A stretch of 43,917 bases of DNA, from assembly GCF_004122095.1 (NCBI RefSeq), contig NZ_SAWZ01000015.1, positions 1-43,917 on the forward strand, in the 5' to 3' direction. Positions 35,201 to 43,195 of the stretch are shown piece by piece. A program made the position numbers and the translations under genes. The notes below the pieces were generated by a model. The model was not told where the DNA came from and did no database searches. It saw only the letters and a list, made by a program, of their open reading frames with translations. Each line of letters starts with the position of its first letter. Position 1 is the stretch's first letter. Origin of the DNA: Pseudoxanthomonas composti (GTDB taxonomy: Bacteria > Pseudomonadota > Gammaproteobacteria > Xanthomonadales > Xanthomonadaceae).

Positions 35201-38200
35201 ATCGCCGGCCTGCACGCTGGCGCTGGTCGCATCCACGGGCCCGAAGGCATCGTCGTTGGCCAGGATCGGCGGGGCCACCACCTCGACGGTGACCTGCGCT
35301 TCCTGGCAGTTGGCCGGATTGAGCGGCTGGCAGATGCGATAGCGCGCCACGTAGCTGGCCGCGGCCAGACCCGCGGCCACATCGACACCACCGTCGGCCT
35401 GCACCGTCAGGGCCGGTCCGCCGCTGAGCTGGCTGAGCGTGACATTGCCCGGGGTGGCGCCCACGCCGTTGATGCTGTCGTTGGCCAGCACGTTGGCCAC
35501 GTTGACGGCGCCGACATTGCCGGGAACCGGGCCGGCGCTGTCGGGGGCCGCCACCAGCGCCGCACCGGCCACCACGATGCGTGCGATGGCCGTATCGCAG
35601 TTGCTGGCGTTGATGGTCTCGCAGATCCGGTAAGTGATCTGCACCGTGCCCTGCGGCGTATTGGGCGCGATATCCACGCTGCCATCGGCGTTGATCGTCA
35701 CTCCACCCTGGCTGATGGGCACCAGCGTGACCGCCGCCGGCGTGGCCGGGTCGCCGCCCAGGGTGTCGTTGCCCAGCACGTTGCCGACGTTGAGGCCGCC
35801 TTCCAGGCCATCGACCGGGGCGGTGATGTCGTCATTGGCCGCGATCACCGCCGGACGGACCTGCACGGTGAGCAGCGCCGTGGCGCAGTTGCCCGGCGCG
35901 TCGCGCTCGCACAGCGTGTAGGTGGCGGTGTAATCGCCCGTGCCGGTCCCCGCCGCCACATCCACGCTGCCATCGGCATTGACCCGCAACGGCCCGGTGC
36001 TCACCGGCGCGAGCAGCGCATTGGCCACGCTGGCGGCCGCGCCACCGATCAGGTCGTTGCCCAGCACGTTGCCGACATTGGCACCGCCGATGTTGCCGGT
36101 CACCGGGCCGAAGGCATCGTCCGTGGCGGTCACCACCACCGGCGCGGCGGCGATGACCACCTGCAGGGTGGCCTCGGCGCAGTTGGCCGGATTGAGCACC
36201 TCGCACAGGCGATAGGGCACCGCGTAGGTGCCGGGCAGCGGGTTGGCGGCGATGCCGACGCTGCCATCGGCGGCGATGGCGACCGGGCCGTTGCCCGCCG
36301 GCTCCAGGCGCACCCCGGTGGCCGGCAGGCTGCCGTCCAGGCTGTCGTTGTCCAGCACATTGAGCACCCCGTCCTGCGCGCTGGCGCTGGCCACGACCTG
36401 GGCCGCGTCGTCGGCGGCCACCAGCACGCCGGCTGGCACGTGCACGGTCACCGTGGCGCTGTCGCAGTTGCTGGCGTTGGCGGCTGCGCACAGCTGGTAG
36501 CTCAGCTGGTAGCTGCGCGCTGGTGTGCCTGCGGCCAGGGTGACCTCACCGGCGGCATCGATGGCCAGCGGCCCATCGCTGTTGGGCGTCACCCGCACAT
36601 CGCCCGGCTGCACCAGCTGCCCACCCAGGGTGTCGTTGACGAGCGCATTGCCGACCACCCCCGCGGCATGCGTGGCCGGCGCGAACACGTCGTCCACCGC
36701 GTCCACGGTGGGCGGCGGGGCGCTGACCTGCACGCTGAGCTGGGCCGTGGTGCAGTTGTCGGCGTCGTCGACCGCGCAGATGCGGTAACCGGCGATGTGC
36801 TGGCCCACCGTGGCGGTCGCGGCGACATCGATGCGGCCATCGCTGCCGATGCTGATGCCGGCATCGCTGCCGGAGAGCTGGCTGAGCGCGACATCGGCGC
36901 TGCTGGCCAGCACGCCGTCGTAGGTATCGTTGGCCAGCACGTTGCCGATGCCGGCATGCGCAAGCCCTGCCACCACCGGCCCTGCCGTATCGTCGTTGGC
37001 GACGATGGACGGCGTGCGCACCAGCACCGTCACCACCGCCACATCGCAGTTGTCGGGGTGGTCGGATTCGCAGATCTGGTAGGTCAGGTCGTAGCTGGCC
37101 GCCGCCGCGCCCGCGGCCAGCTGCACGTTGCCGTTGGCATCCAGGCTCAACGGCGCCTGGGGCGCGGCCGTGAGCACGATGGCGCCCAGGGTTGCCGGGC
37201 TACCGCCCAGCGCATCATTGCCCAGCACGTTGCCGATGCTGCCGCTGCTGCCCGCCCGCACCGTGATCGCATCGTCGACCGCATCGATCGGCTGCGGGCC
37301 GGCCCGGACCTGGACGCTGAGCTGGGCATCGCTGCAGGTGGCCGGATCCACCACGCTGCAGATCCTGTAGGTGAGCACGTAGCTGCCCGCGCCGACCTGC
37401 GCGGCCACATCGACGCTGCCATCGGCGCGGACGCTGATGCCCTGCGAGGACACCGGCGCCAGGTTGATCGTGGCCGTGGTGGCGGCCGCATCGTTGTAGA
37501 GATCGTTGGCCAGCACGTTGCCGACATTGGTGTGCGCAACGCCGGCGATGAGAGGGCCGAGGGTGTCGGCATTGGCCTGGACCAGCGGCGTGGTGACCTG
37601 CACGGTCACCGTGGCCGTGTCGCAGTTGCCGGCATTGCCGAGCTGGCAGATCTGGTAGTCCAGGCGGTAGCTGCCCGCCGCCGCGCCGCTGGCCAGCAGC
37701 ACCTGGCCAGCGGCATCCAGGCTCAACGGGCCTTGCGCAGCCGAGGTCAGCACGACCGTGGCCGTCGTCGGCGTGGCGCCGCCGATGGTGTCGTTGCCCA
37801 GCACATTGCCTAGCGCGCCGCTGCTGCCGGCAAGGACCGTGTAGACATCGTCCACCGCATCGACGATGGGCGGGGCGGCACTGACCTGGACCGTCAGCGT
37901 CGCATCGCTGCACGTCGCCGGGGCCAGCACGCTGCAGATGCGGTAGGCCAGGGTGTAATCGCCTGCGGTCACGCTGGCCGCGACATCCACGCTGCCATCG
38001 CTGTGGATGGTGATGCCCTGCTCCACCACCGGCGTCAGCGTGACGTTGGCCGTGGTCGCCGGTGCGCCGTTGTAGGTGTCGTTGACCAACACCTGGCCGA
38101 TGCCGGTCCGGGCCATGCCAGCCTGCACCGGCCCGGCGGTATCGGGGTTGGCCACCAGCACCGGCGGCGCCGGCACGTGCACGGTGACCGTGGCGGTATC

Positions 38201-40240
38201 GCAGTTGCTGGGGCCACCGGCCTGGCAGAGCTGGTAGCCCAGTTGATACGTGCCCGGCGCGGTGCCCGATGCCAGGGTGATGGTGCCGTCGGCCGCCACT
38301 GCGAGCGCGGCCGAGGGCGTGGCGGTCACGGTGACCGTGGCAGGGCGGGCCGCCTGGCCACCGATGGTGTCGTTGTCCAGCACGTTGCCGACCGCCCCGC
38401 TGGCGCCCAGCGCGGGCGTCACCACGTCGTCCACCGCGTCGACCACGGGTGGGGCCGCGTTCACCCGCACGCTCAGCTGTGCGCTCGCGCATATGCCCGG
38501 GCTGGCCAGGCTGCAGATGGTGTAGCTCAGGGTATGCACGCCTACGCCGGCACTGGCGGCCACGTCGACGCTGCCATCGCTGTTGATGGTGACGCCCTGC
38601 TCCACCACCGGCGCCAAGCTGACGTTGGCCGTGCTCGCAGGGTCGCCGTTGTAGCTGTCGTTGCCCAGCACGTTGCCGATGCCGGTAGCGCCCACGCCTG
38701 CGACCACCGGGCTGGTTGAATCGCCCACCGCCACCACCGACGGCGCGGCCACCTGCACGCTCACTGTGGCGGTGTCGCAATTGCCGACATCGCCGGTCTG
38801 GCAGATCCGGTAGCTCAGCTGATAGCTGCCCGGCGCCGCGTTGGCGGCCAGGAGGATTTCGCCACTGGCCGACAAGGACAGCGGCGCCTGCGGCGTCGAG
38901 GTCAGGGTGACCGTGGCCGCGCTGGCCGGCTGGCCGCCAAGCGTGTCGTTGGCCAGCGCGTTGCCGATCACCCCGCTGGCCCCCGGCGCGGGCAGCACCA
39001 CGTCATCCACCGCGTCCACCACCGGGGCAGGCGCCACCACCGTCACCATGGCCACCGCGGTGCTGCAGCTGCCTGGGTTGAGGCGGTCGCACAGGATGTA
39101 GCTGACCTGGTAGCTGCCGGCCGCGGCATTGGCGGCCACGACGATGTCGCCGCCGGCGTCGATGCTGACCGGGCCGTTGGCGGCGGACGTCAGCAGCACC
39201 GTGCCTGCGCTGGCCACGGCGCCATCGAAGGTGTCGTTGAGCAACACATTGCCAAGGCCGGACTGCTGGCTGCCGGACGACAGCACCGGCCCGACCGAAT
39301 CTGGATTGGCCACGATGGGTGCGGCCACGACCTGCACGCTGGCGCTGCTGCTCTGGCAGTTGCCCGGATTGCCGCGCTGACACACCGTGTAGGGCACGGT
39401 GACCGTGCCGGCAGGCCGGTTCGGCGCCAGCGTCACCGTGCCGTCTTCGGCGATGCTGACCCCATCCTGCGCGGTCACTGCGGTGACCACCACCAGGGCC
39501 GCAGTGGCGGCGTTGCCGTCGAAGCTGTCGTTGGTCAGCACCGAGCCGAGGTTGGCCGCGCCGGCATGGCCGTTGACCGGGCCGAACGCATCAGCGTTGG
39601 CCACCAACGCTGGCGGCTGGACCTGGATCGCGGCGGTGGTGGCGCTGTTGTTGCCTGGTGCCGGATCGCTCACGCCCGAAGGCAGCGCCAGGCTGGCGGT
39701 GTTGGCCGCGATGGTTGCTGGGGTGAGCGCCGGCGCGGTGCCGCGCACGTCCAGGGTGACCAGTTCGGTCGGGGCGATGGTGATCAGCGCGCTCAGGTTG
39801 CCGGTGCCGGCGGCCGTGCCGCAGGAGGAGGCGGCCCCGGTGGCCGCGCAGGTCCAGCTCACCCCCTGCAGCTGCGCCGGCACCGTGTCGCTCACGCTCA
39901 CGCCTGTGGCCACCGACGGGCCGGCGTTGCTGACGACGATGCGATAGTGCACCTCGCTGCCGGCGCGCGCCGGCAGCGGCGTCAGGATGGTCTTGGCGAT
40001 GGCCAGGTCCGCCTGCGCCTGTAGCGCGTTCTGGTCGGTGCTGCTGTTGTTGCCCGCATCCGGATCGCTGACCCCGGCCGGCGAGGTGACCGTGGCGGTG
40101 TTGGATAGCGTGCCGGGATAGGTCTGCGCCAGCGATGGCAACGCGGCGCCGCACAGGACAATGGCGCCAAGCGCGCCGCTGATGCGCCGCAGCCGCTGCG
40201 CCCTGCCTGTGCGTGCCATGAAAAGGCCGGGGCGTTCCAT
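29261..40240 (-). CDS. Giant 31-repeat Ig/cadherin-like surface protein with OmpA-like tail
   Basis: A 3659-residue exported protein, uninterrupted by stops. The signal peptide is about 1-39 (SGALGAIVLCGAALPSLAQ). A DUF11-type domain follows (about 75-205, SNAGPSVATGVSVSDTVPAQL). Then come 31 tandem repeats of about 96 residues (about 211-3195), each of the form DxxGPV...GNVLxNDTxxG...DGxVxVAxGTxxGxYxxxYxIC-x7-C. A second DUF11-like domain (about 3200-3350), an SdrD/SpaA-like B domain (about 3358-3415, FADDNGNGIQDPGERGLPGV) and an OmpA-like C-terminal region (about 3465-3600, LFEAGRAPLRPQHAAALDGMA) complete it. The tail may bind peptidoglycan. It follows the DUF11 gene by 13 bases and overlaps the barrel gene. 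Adhesion is the likeliest role, by analogy with such repeats; this is inference. An ATG at 40219 is an alternative start. Confidence 0.88.
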   Translation of the reverse strand: MERPGLFMARTGRAQRLRRISGALGAIVLCGAALPSLAQTYPGTLSNTATVTSPAGVSDPDAGNNSSTDQNALQAQADLAIAKTILTPLPARAGSEVHYRIVVSNAGPSVATGVSVSDTVPAQLQGVSWTCAATGAASSCGTAAGTGNLSALITIAPTELVTLDVRGTAPALTPATIAANTASLALPSGVSDPAPGNNSATTAAIQVQPPALVANADAFGPVNGHAGAANLGSVLTNDSFDGNAATAALVVVTAVTAQDGVSIAEDGTVTLAPNRPAGTVTVPYTVCQRGNPGNCQSSSASVQVVAAPIVANPDSVGPVLSSGSQQSGLGNVLLNDTFDGAVASAGTVLLTSAANGPVSIDAGGDIVVAANAAAGSYQVSYILCDRLNPGSCSTAVAMVTVVAPAPVVDAVDDVVLPAPGASGVIGNALANDTLGGQPASAATVTLTSTPQAPLSLSASGEILLAANAAPGSYQLSYRICQTGDVGNCDTATVSVQVAAPSVVAVGDSTSPVVAGVGATGIGNVLGNDSYNGDPASTANVSLAPVVEQGVTINSDGSVDVAASAGVGVHTLSYTICSLASPGICASAQLSVRVNAAPPVVDAVDDVVTPALGASGAVGNVLDNDTIGGQAARPATVTVTATPSAALAVAADGTITLASGTAPGTYQLGYQLCQAGGPSNCDTATVTVHVPAPPVLVANPDTAGPVQAGMARTGIGQVLVNDTYNGAPATTANVTLTPVVEQGITIHSDGSVDVAASVTAGDYTLAYRICSVLAPATCSDATLTVQVSAAPPIVDAVDDVYTVLAGSSGALGNVLGNDTIGGATPTTATVVLTSAAQGPLSLDAAGQVLLASGAAAGSYRLDYQICQLGNAGNCDTATVTVQVTTPLVQANADTLGPLIAGVAHTNVGNVLANDLYNDAAATTATINLAPVSSQGISVRADGSVDVAAQVGAGSYVLTYRICSVVDPATCSDAQLSVQVRAGPQPIDAVDDAITVRAGSSGSIGNVLGNDALGGSPATLGAIVLTAAPQAPLSLDANGNVQLAAGAAAASYDLTYQICESDHPDNCDVAVVTVLVRTPSIVANDDTAGPVVAGLAHAGIGNVLANDTYDGVLASSADVALSQLSGSDAGISIGSDGRIDVAATATVGQHIAGYRICAVDDADNCTTAQLSVQVSAPPPTVDAVDDVFAPATHAAGVVGNALVNDTLGGQLVQPGDVRVTPNSDGPLAIDAAGEVTLAAGTPARSYQLSYQLCAAANASNCDSATVTVHVPAGVLVAADDAAQVVASASAQDGVLNVLDNDSLDGSLPATGVRLEPAGNGPVAIAADGSVGIAANPLPGTYAVPYRLCEVLNPANCAEATLQVVIAAAPVVVTATDDAFGPVTGNIGGANVGNVLGNDLIGGAAASVANALLAPVSTGPLRVNADGSVDVAAGTGTGDYTATYTLCERDAPGNCATALLTVQVRPAVIAANDDITAPVDGLEGGLNVGNVLGNDTLGGDPATPAAVTLVPISQGGVTINADGSVDIAPNTPQGTVQITYRICETINASNCDTAIARIVVAGAALVAAPDSAGPVPGNVGAVNVANVLANDSINGVGATPGNVTLSQLSGGPALTVQADGGVDVAAGLAAASYVARYRICQPLNPANCQEAQVTVEVVAPPILANDDAFGPVDATSASVQAGDVLDNDLVGGQPATPAEVTLTRTGGDAAIGLDPATGMVTVVAGTAVGSHAATYRICERRNPGNCASGTVTVLVAAAPATILAVDDRFDAVAATTGANNIGNVLANDTLHGLAATTAEVVVVAASNAHLSIDVAGQVDVAPGTPVGAYTLAYRICQTTRIDNCDTATVTVGVVAAVLVANDDTAGPFSSAVGADHGGNLLFNDTLNGMPATTATVAVVPSTQGPLTINSDGTVSVPSGTPAGSYPARYRVCELAYPGNCAEADVSVVVSAAPVVVNAMRDTFGPVASGVGGTNIGNVLANDEVNGAPATLAVVSVAPQYQAPVRLNADGSVDVDTTALAGTYTLSYALCELADPGNCDTTQLTVNVVGATVLANPDSFGPVDGALGSANLGNVLANDTVNGQPATTTSIRLDDTVSGPLRVDSDGHVELAAGTAPGTYVLVYQICGAINVANCARAGVTVTVVRGSATVDAVDDVLGPVVGAAGGTNVGNVLTNDLANGAPATITTATVTPASNGPLTVNANGSVDVAGSTRVGSYSLNYQLCALGSTSDCDTATLTVNVVAAAIIANNDALGAALPGSYATGNVLANDALNGAGASLDLVSLTSVGSGPLTVENDGRVLVAANAAPGTYSVRYRICERLNAGSCAEADAQVLVAAAPQAVVAADDGFGPVVRGSAGVGNVLGNDTVAGLPATPANVVLTPVSNAALAVAADGTVNVLAAAPTGTQTLTYTVCELANPDNCASALLSVQVRDLALVAGDDALGPVNGVGGAVDIGNVLANDTVDGASASTALVGIASTASGPVTVAANGSVSVAPNTAAGEYTASYRICELANPDNCASAVVRVQVAAGATSVAANADSFGPVGGAAGSANVGNVLANDQIEGGAATPANVSLTATDTAALSIDAQGVLHVAAGTAAGTYTIPYTICDRNDGARCASATASVLVAAATIAASADAFGPIDGSAGGSSLGNVLANDTLDGSAMVPSAVLVTSTAAAPLAIDASGNLALAPGAAAGTYSAQYTVCERLNPGNCASAQVTVEVVASAAIVANPDSLGPLPAGPGLGNVLDNDTVGGGPATGLVTLAPVSSGPLSIAGDGTLSVAAGTPAGTYGIVYRICLAADPTQCAQANVQVIVAAGALLAQDDTIGPVGSGGGALGNVLGNDTLGGTPVDTTRVSLAPVAAGPLSIDANGDITLASGTATGTYTLTYTLCERSNPANCASAVLRVSVQGGVLVATDDTAGPLDGTAGAANAINVLANDLYDGAPATASNVSLAPVTQGPLSVSADGQLSLAPGTPAGTYGLRYRICDLAAPAVCAEATVTVSVSATAITANDDAAQTAQATAVVIAVLANDVQGAAQVNAGNVTLTQVTAPGNGAALSNGEGAVVYTPGAAFTGTDNFQYTVCESTNPGNCATATVTVTVQPNQIGIAPDSVQITSPEPVQIDVLANDTTTGAPLDRASLSIVAAPEHGSVQCNAQGICLFTPVAGYNGQDRFTYRVCDTSRPAPLCGTATVTLTISGNALLARLSKWVTSPVIKVGGLARFTVRAENASGLPITNAMLVNGIPPGFTYVPQQIVVSYDQGPQPATAARSGGSITPASVDAPVRINAQGQEWLVSTDPLTIGGIDIAPGGSATFSFYLRAGATVTGGVYESDAILRTTEGVALTNEASAEVMLEVDPAEAESLIVGSVFADDNGNGIQDPGERGLPGVRVGSVEGLVTQTDGYGRYHLVGIAPGTSARGNNFILKVDAATLPPGAAFTTPNPRVRRITAGPPTRFDFGVRLPPGALATSAQAGTAGRLQVGQALFEAGRAPLRPQHAAALDGMAKGLEVAPGTVIVLAGSGGDALWLQRALALRQALVERLPPASVQTLQFQQASSPTAALRGGVLHVAASAFAPDGIALAPEGTALVDAIGEAIARGDIDRVVLPADADTPAAVQAQRHRLLTDTVNARLPGPMRSRWRLVQDGSDAAVDPTGQAGGPTP
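30655..39610 (-). repeat. Coding array of 31 tandem repeats of about 290 bases
   Basis: Counting the GNVLxND-type motif gives 31 units over about 8955 bases. Units 1-29 are canonical and each carries a CX7C pair near its end; units 30 and 31 (nearest 30655-31230) are degenerate and closer to classical cadherin/tandem-95 repeats, with VYTPGAAFTGTDNFQYTVC-type strands. Boundaries are approximate. Confidence 0.88.
36440..39030 (-). repeat. Two-unit super-repeat of about 579 bases inside the array
   Basis: Units 3-11 alternate between two kinds. The B kind opens with VDAVDDV; the A kind opens with DTxGPVxAG and carries ATTANVTL and DGSVDVAA. The starts of the B units fall near 39007, 38428, 37848, 37271 and 36690, a steady period of 577-581 bases. 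This points to amplification of a pair, not of single repeats. Confidence 0.75.
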
Positions 40241-40253
40241 GCGCGCGCCGGCC

Positions 40254-42362
40254 TCAGTAACTGCCGGTTCCGGCGCTGAACTTCACCGGCACGCTGATCA
40301 CCACCTGGCCATTGAGTGGCAGGTCCACGGTGGCGCTGAGGCTGGCCTGTCCGGCCGCCCCGCCGGCCGCCGCCCCGCACGCGCCGCCGCCGCTGGCGGT
40401 GCACGTCCACGGCGCGGACAGCGTCGCTCCAGTGGGCAAGGTGTCGTTGACCACCGCGCCGGTCACCGCGTCGGGGCCGGCGTTGCGCACGGTGATCACA
40501 TACGTGGCCGTGCCGCCGGGCGTGTAGCTGGTGGCGCTGTCGCTCTTGCTGATGCTCAGGTCTGCCGACAGCACGCGATTGGTGATGCGGCAGGTCACCA
40601 GCAGCTGCGTGTTGCGGATCGCCGGGGTGGTGAAGGTGAAGGACGTGCCGGTGCCGGAGGCCAGCGCATTGCCGTTCTGGTCGCTGCAGGCCCAGGTGCT
40701 GGCATAACTGCTGAGCACGGTGCCGCTGGCCGCGGTCTCCGCCAGCAGGTAGTCGGTTTCGGCCGTGGTCACCACCTCGCCGGTGACGCCGTCGTGACCC
40801 ACGCCGCTGGCGCTGGCCACCACCGTGCTGCCCTGGCGGATGCTCAGATCGAAGCGACCGCCGTTGCCGGTCGGCGAAAGCACCTTCTGCAGCTTCAACA
40901 CCGCCAAGCAGCTGCGTGCGATGCCTTCCACGGTGAACACCGCATTGCCGATGCGGATGCCCAGCAGGCCCAGCAGGTTGTCCACCACATCGCCCAGCAG
41001 CACCCGCAGCACCGGCGCCACCACGGTATTGACCTGCGCGGCCAGCAACCCCTGCACGGTCACCACCAGCGAGTTGACCAGGTTGATGACGGCCTGCGGC
41101 GTGGCGATCTGGATGCCGGCGACCTTGGCCACGATGGTGCCGGTGCCGATGCTCAGCACCAGGTTGTTGACCAGCTCGGAGATCAGGTTGGTGGCGCTCA
41201 CCGTCCCTGAGGAGGCAGTGCGCGTCTGCGGAAACGGGCCGCTGACGGTGAAGCTCTGCAGCGCGGGGGAGCCGGTCGCCGCCGCCTTGGCATTGACCGA
41301 CAGCGGCACCTGCACGTCCACCACCCCGATGCCCAGCAGCGAGACCCGAAAGCCCACGTAGAGCCGGGTCAGCTCCTGCACGCCCACCACCGCGCTGGTG
41401 ATGACCTGGCTGCGGTTGAAGAACACCGCATCGGCGATGCTGCCGACGTATAGGTTCACCAGACCCGGACGCGCGGTGAAGCTCACCGCGTTGTTCAGGC
41501 CATCGACCGTGCCCAGGCTGCCTTCGGCGCGGGCGATGTCGGCGTAGGCCTGCACCTTGAGCGCATCGGCGCTCACGCTCGCGTTGGCGACACCGAGCGC
41601 GTCGAGCGCGGCCAGCACCGCTGCCAGGTCGAAGTTGTTGACCGCCTGCGCGTTGAGCTTGGCGCGGATGGCGCCGCTATGGAACTGCGCCCCGGCGCTG
41701 CCACAGACGTAGGCCGGCGGTTCCACCACCTGCAGCCACAGCTGCAGGCTCGCCAGCCCGGTCAGTCCTAGGGCCGCGGTGTCCACCGTCACCGGCGTCG
41801 GCGTGGTGAGCACGTTGCGGTAGTTGTACAGCTGCACCGAGCCGGTGAGCAGGTCCAGCACGTTGAGCCTGACATCGCTCAGCGCGCCCTTGGGCAAGGA
41901 AACCTGCAGCAGCTGGCCAAGCTGGAACGTGCCGCTGGCCGCACCCGTGGCGCCGCTCAGCGACCCCAACGCGCTGACCGTGGCCGTGCTGCCGTCGGCC
42001 TGCGCCACCTGCACCAGCGCCGCCTGCAGCTGCGCCAGGGTGATCTGCGTGCCAAGGACTTGGCTGGTGTCGCTCAGGCCGAGGTTCAGGCCCAGCCGGG
42101 TGACCAGGGCATTGAGATTGACGTTGGTCTGGGCCAACGCGTTCCAGTCCAGCACGCTGGCATTGACGCTGGTGCCCGGCAGCAGGGTGCGGAACAGCAG
42201 GTTCAACAGCGGTCCCTGCGTGCTGTTGACCGAGACCAGGCGCGGGCCCGCCGAGACGCAGGCGCCGGCGGTGCATCCCTGCTGCGCCGACGCCTGGAAA
42301 TGGACCATCCCGGCGCCGCATGCGAGCAACAGCAGACAGCAACGCAGGACCCAGGCACGCAT
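40254..42362 (-). CDS. Exported protein with C-terminal DUF11 domain, first gene of the giant-adhesin operon
   Basis: A 702-residue protein. The signal peptide is about 1-27 (RCCLLLLACGAGMVHFQASA). Residues 30-460 form a long Ala/Leu/Val-rich region (LAQLQAALVQVAQADGSTATVSALGSL, LNVLDLLTGSVQLYNYRN, LASLQLWLQVVEPPAYVCGS) that reminds me of the extracytoplasmic part of TadG-type proteins, though I cannot confirm this. A cysteine-containing Ig-like stretch (about 480-610) leads to a DUF11 domain (about 615-702, ADLSISKSDSATSYTPGGTATYVITVRNAGPDAVTG) ending near Tyr702. The ATG at 42362 is preferred to a GTG at 42380. It precedes the giant gene by 13 bases, so co-transcription is near certain. Function unknown. 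Confidence 0.82.
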   Translation of the reverse strand: MRAWVLRCCLLLLACGAGMVHFQASAQQGCTAGACVSAGPRLVSVNSTQGPLLNLLFRTLLPGTSVNASVLDWNALAQTNVNLNALVTRLGLNLGLSDTSQVLGTQITLAQLQAALVQVAQADGSTATVSALGSLSGATGAASGTFQLGQLLQVSLPKGALSDVRLNVLDLLTGSVQLYNYRNVLTTPTPVTVDTAALGLTGLASLQLWLQVVEPPAYVCGSAGAQFHSGAIRAKLNAQAVNNFDLAAVLAALDALGVANASVSADALKVQAYADIARAEGSLGTVDGLNNAVSFTARPGLVNLYVGSIADAVFFNRSQVITSAVVGVQELTRLYVGFRVSLLGIGVVDVQVPLSVNAKAAATGSPALQSFTVSGPFPQTRTASSGTVSATNLISELVNNLVLSIGTGTIVAKVAGIQIATPQAVINLVNSLVVTVQGLLAAQVNTVVAPVLRVLLGDVVDNLLGLLGIRIGNAVFTVEGIARSCLAVLKLQKVLSPTGNGGRFDLSIRQGSTVVASASGVGHDGVTGEVVTTAETDYLLAETAASGTVLSSYASTWACSDQNGNALASGTGTSFTFTTPAIRNTQLLVTCRITNRVLSADLSISKSDSATSYTPGGTATYVITVRNAGPDAVTGAVVNDTLPTGATLSAPWTCTASGGGACGAAAGGAAGQASLSATVDLPLNGQVVISVPVKFSAGTGSY

Positions 42363-42675
42363 CACGGACTGCCCGGGCACTCGGCTCGAACCGACGAGAC
42401 ACTCGATGACGTTTTTTGCGACGCGCCCGACGCGCGCAGCCTACATTCCATGTTGGGCCCCCTGTGGCTTGGCGGGGCCATGATGAGCGGGCCGAATTTA
42501 GATGCTCAACGCATTTGCTCGCAGCAGGACCGGTTAGATTCCCTTCATCGTGGCGGCCCGGACCTCAGGGACACGATGTTTTTTCGGAAGTGACAGCGAT
42601 TCTGTACAACGTCGTTGTGCCCCATTAACTGGGACAGGGATCAACGTCCGCAGGGACCTTTCAGGGGGTGAACGC
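42363..42675. promoter_or_regulatory. Divergent control region of the giant-adhesin operon and the XRE gene
   Basis: About 310 bases without a gene. It is lower in GC than its surroundings and has T-runs (near 42413 and 42578). The right end holds the palindrome at 42606-42618. I could not place a convincing promoter for the minus-strand operon. Confidence 0.5.
42606..42618. promoter_or_regulatory. Palindromic operator candidate overlapping a -10 element
   Basis: ACAACG-T-CGTTGT is a perfect 6+6 palindrome 58 bases before the XRE start. TACAAC at 42605-42610 could be the -10 of the XRE promoter, so binding here would block it. This is the classic layout of autoregulation by small HTH proteins. 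Confidence 0.45.
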
Positions 42676-43032
42676 ATGACCTGCATGGCCAACCGGATCC
42701 GGCGCGCACGGCGCGTTTCGGGGTTCTCGCAGCAACAACTGGCGCGAATGGTCGGCGTCCAGCGCAGCGCGGTGGCGCAATGGGAACGCGAGGGTGGCAC
42801 CTGCCCCAGCGTGCATCACCTGGCCCAGGTGGCGGTGGCCACGCGGGTGCATTTCGAGTGGCTGGCCACCGGCCGGGGTGAGGCCGCGCACGGCGACGAC
42901 CGGTTGCAACAAGCCCTCACCACCGCGGAACTGGCGCGGGACGAACTGGAAGCCAGCGTGCTTGCGCTACTACGCGCCATGTCGCCCAAGCGACGCACCG
43001 TGGCCTATCGCCTGCTGCGGACGCTGACCTAG
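42676..43032 (+). CDS. XRE-family HTH transcriptional regulator
   Basis: A 118-residue DNA-binding protein. The Cro/C1-type helix-turn-helix covers about residues 5-66 (NRIRRARRVSGFSQQQLARMVGVQRSAVAQWER, then PSVHHLAQVAVATRVHFEWLATGRG). After it comes a short helical tail (QQALTTAELARDELEASVLALLRAMSPKRRTVAYRLLRTL), which may serve dimerisation. The ATG at 42676 has GGGGGTG 6 bases upstream and places the HTH at the N-terminus; a longer frame from 42550 would add 42 residues across the putative promoter. It is transcribed away from the giant-adhesin operon and may control it, by position only. It does not look like phage material: no phage genes are near. Confidence 0.88.
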   Translation: MTCMANRIRRARRVSGFSQQQLARMVGVQRSAVAQWEREGGTCPSVHHLAQVAVATRVHFEWLATGRGEAAHGDDRLQQALTTAELARDELEASVLALLRAMSPKRRTVAYRLLRTLT

Positions 43033-43195
43033 CGCTGACCCATCCGCAAAAAGGCTGGCGGGGCACACGCCGCTTTATCCGTGCGTCAGTTTCGAGTTCA
43101 GTCGCGGTTTGCCGGCGCAACAGATAATTGACCTTGTGCTTACGCAATCCAAACGCGTCCGTCGCATCACGTATTCGCATTCGAGAAGGTTGATC

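Noticed and set aside
30655..39610. Regular repeats as a CRISPR array or mobile-element array
   Set aside because: Units are about 290 bases, diverged, and lie in one open frame encoding a repeated protein domain.
42676..43032. XRE gene as evidence of a prophage or toxin-antitoxin pair
   Set aside because: No phage genes and no small toxin partner lie beside it.
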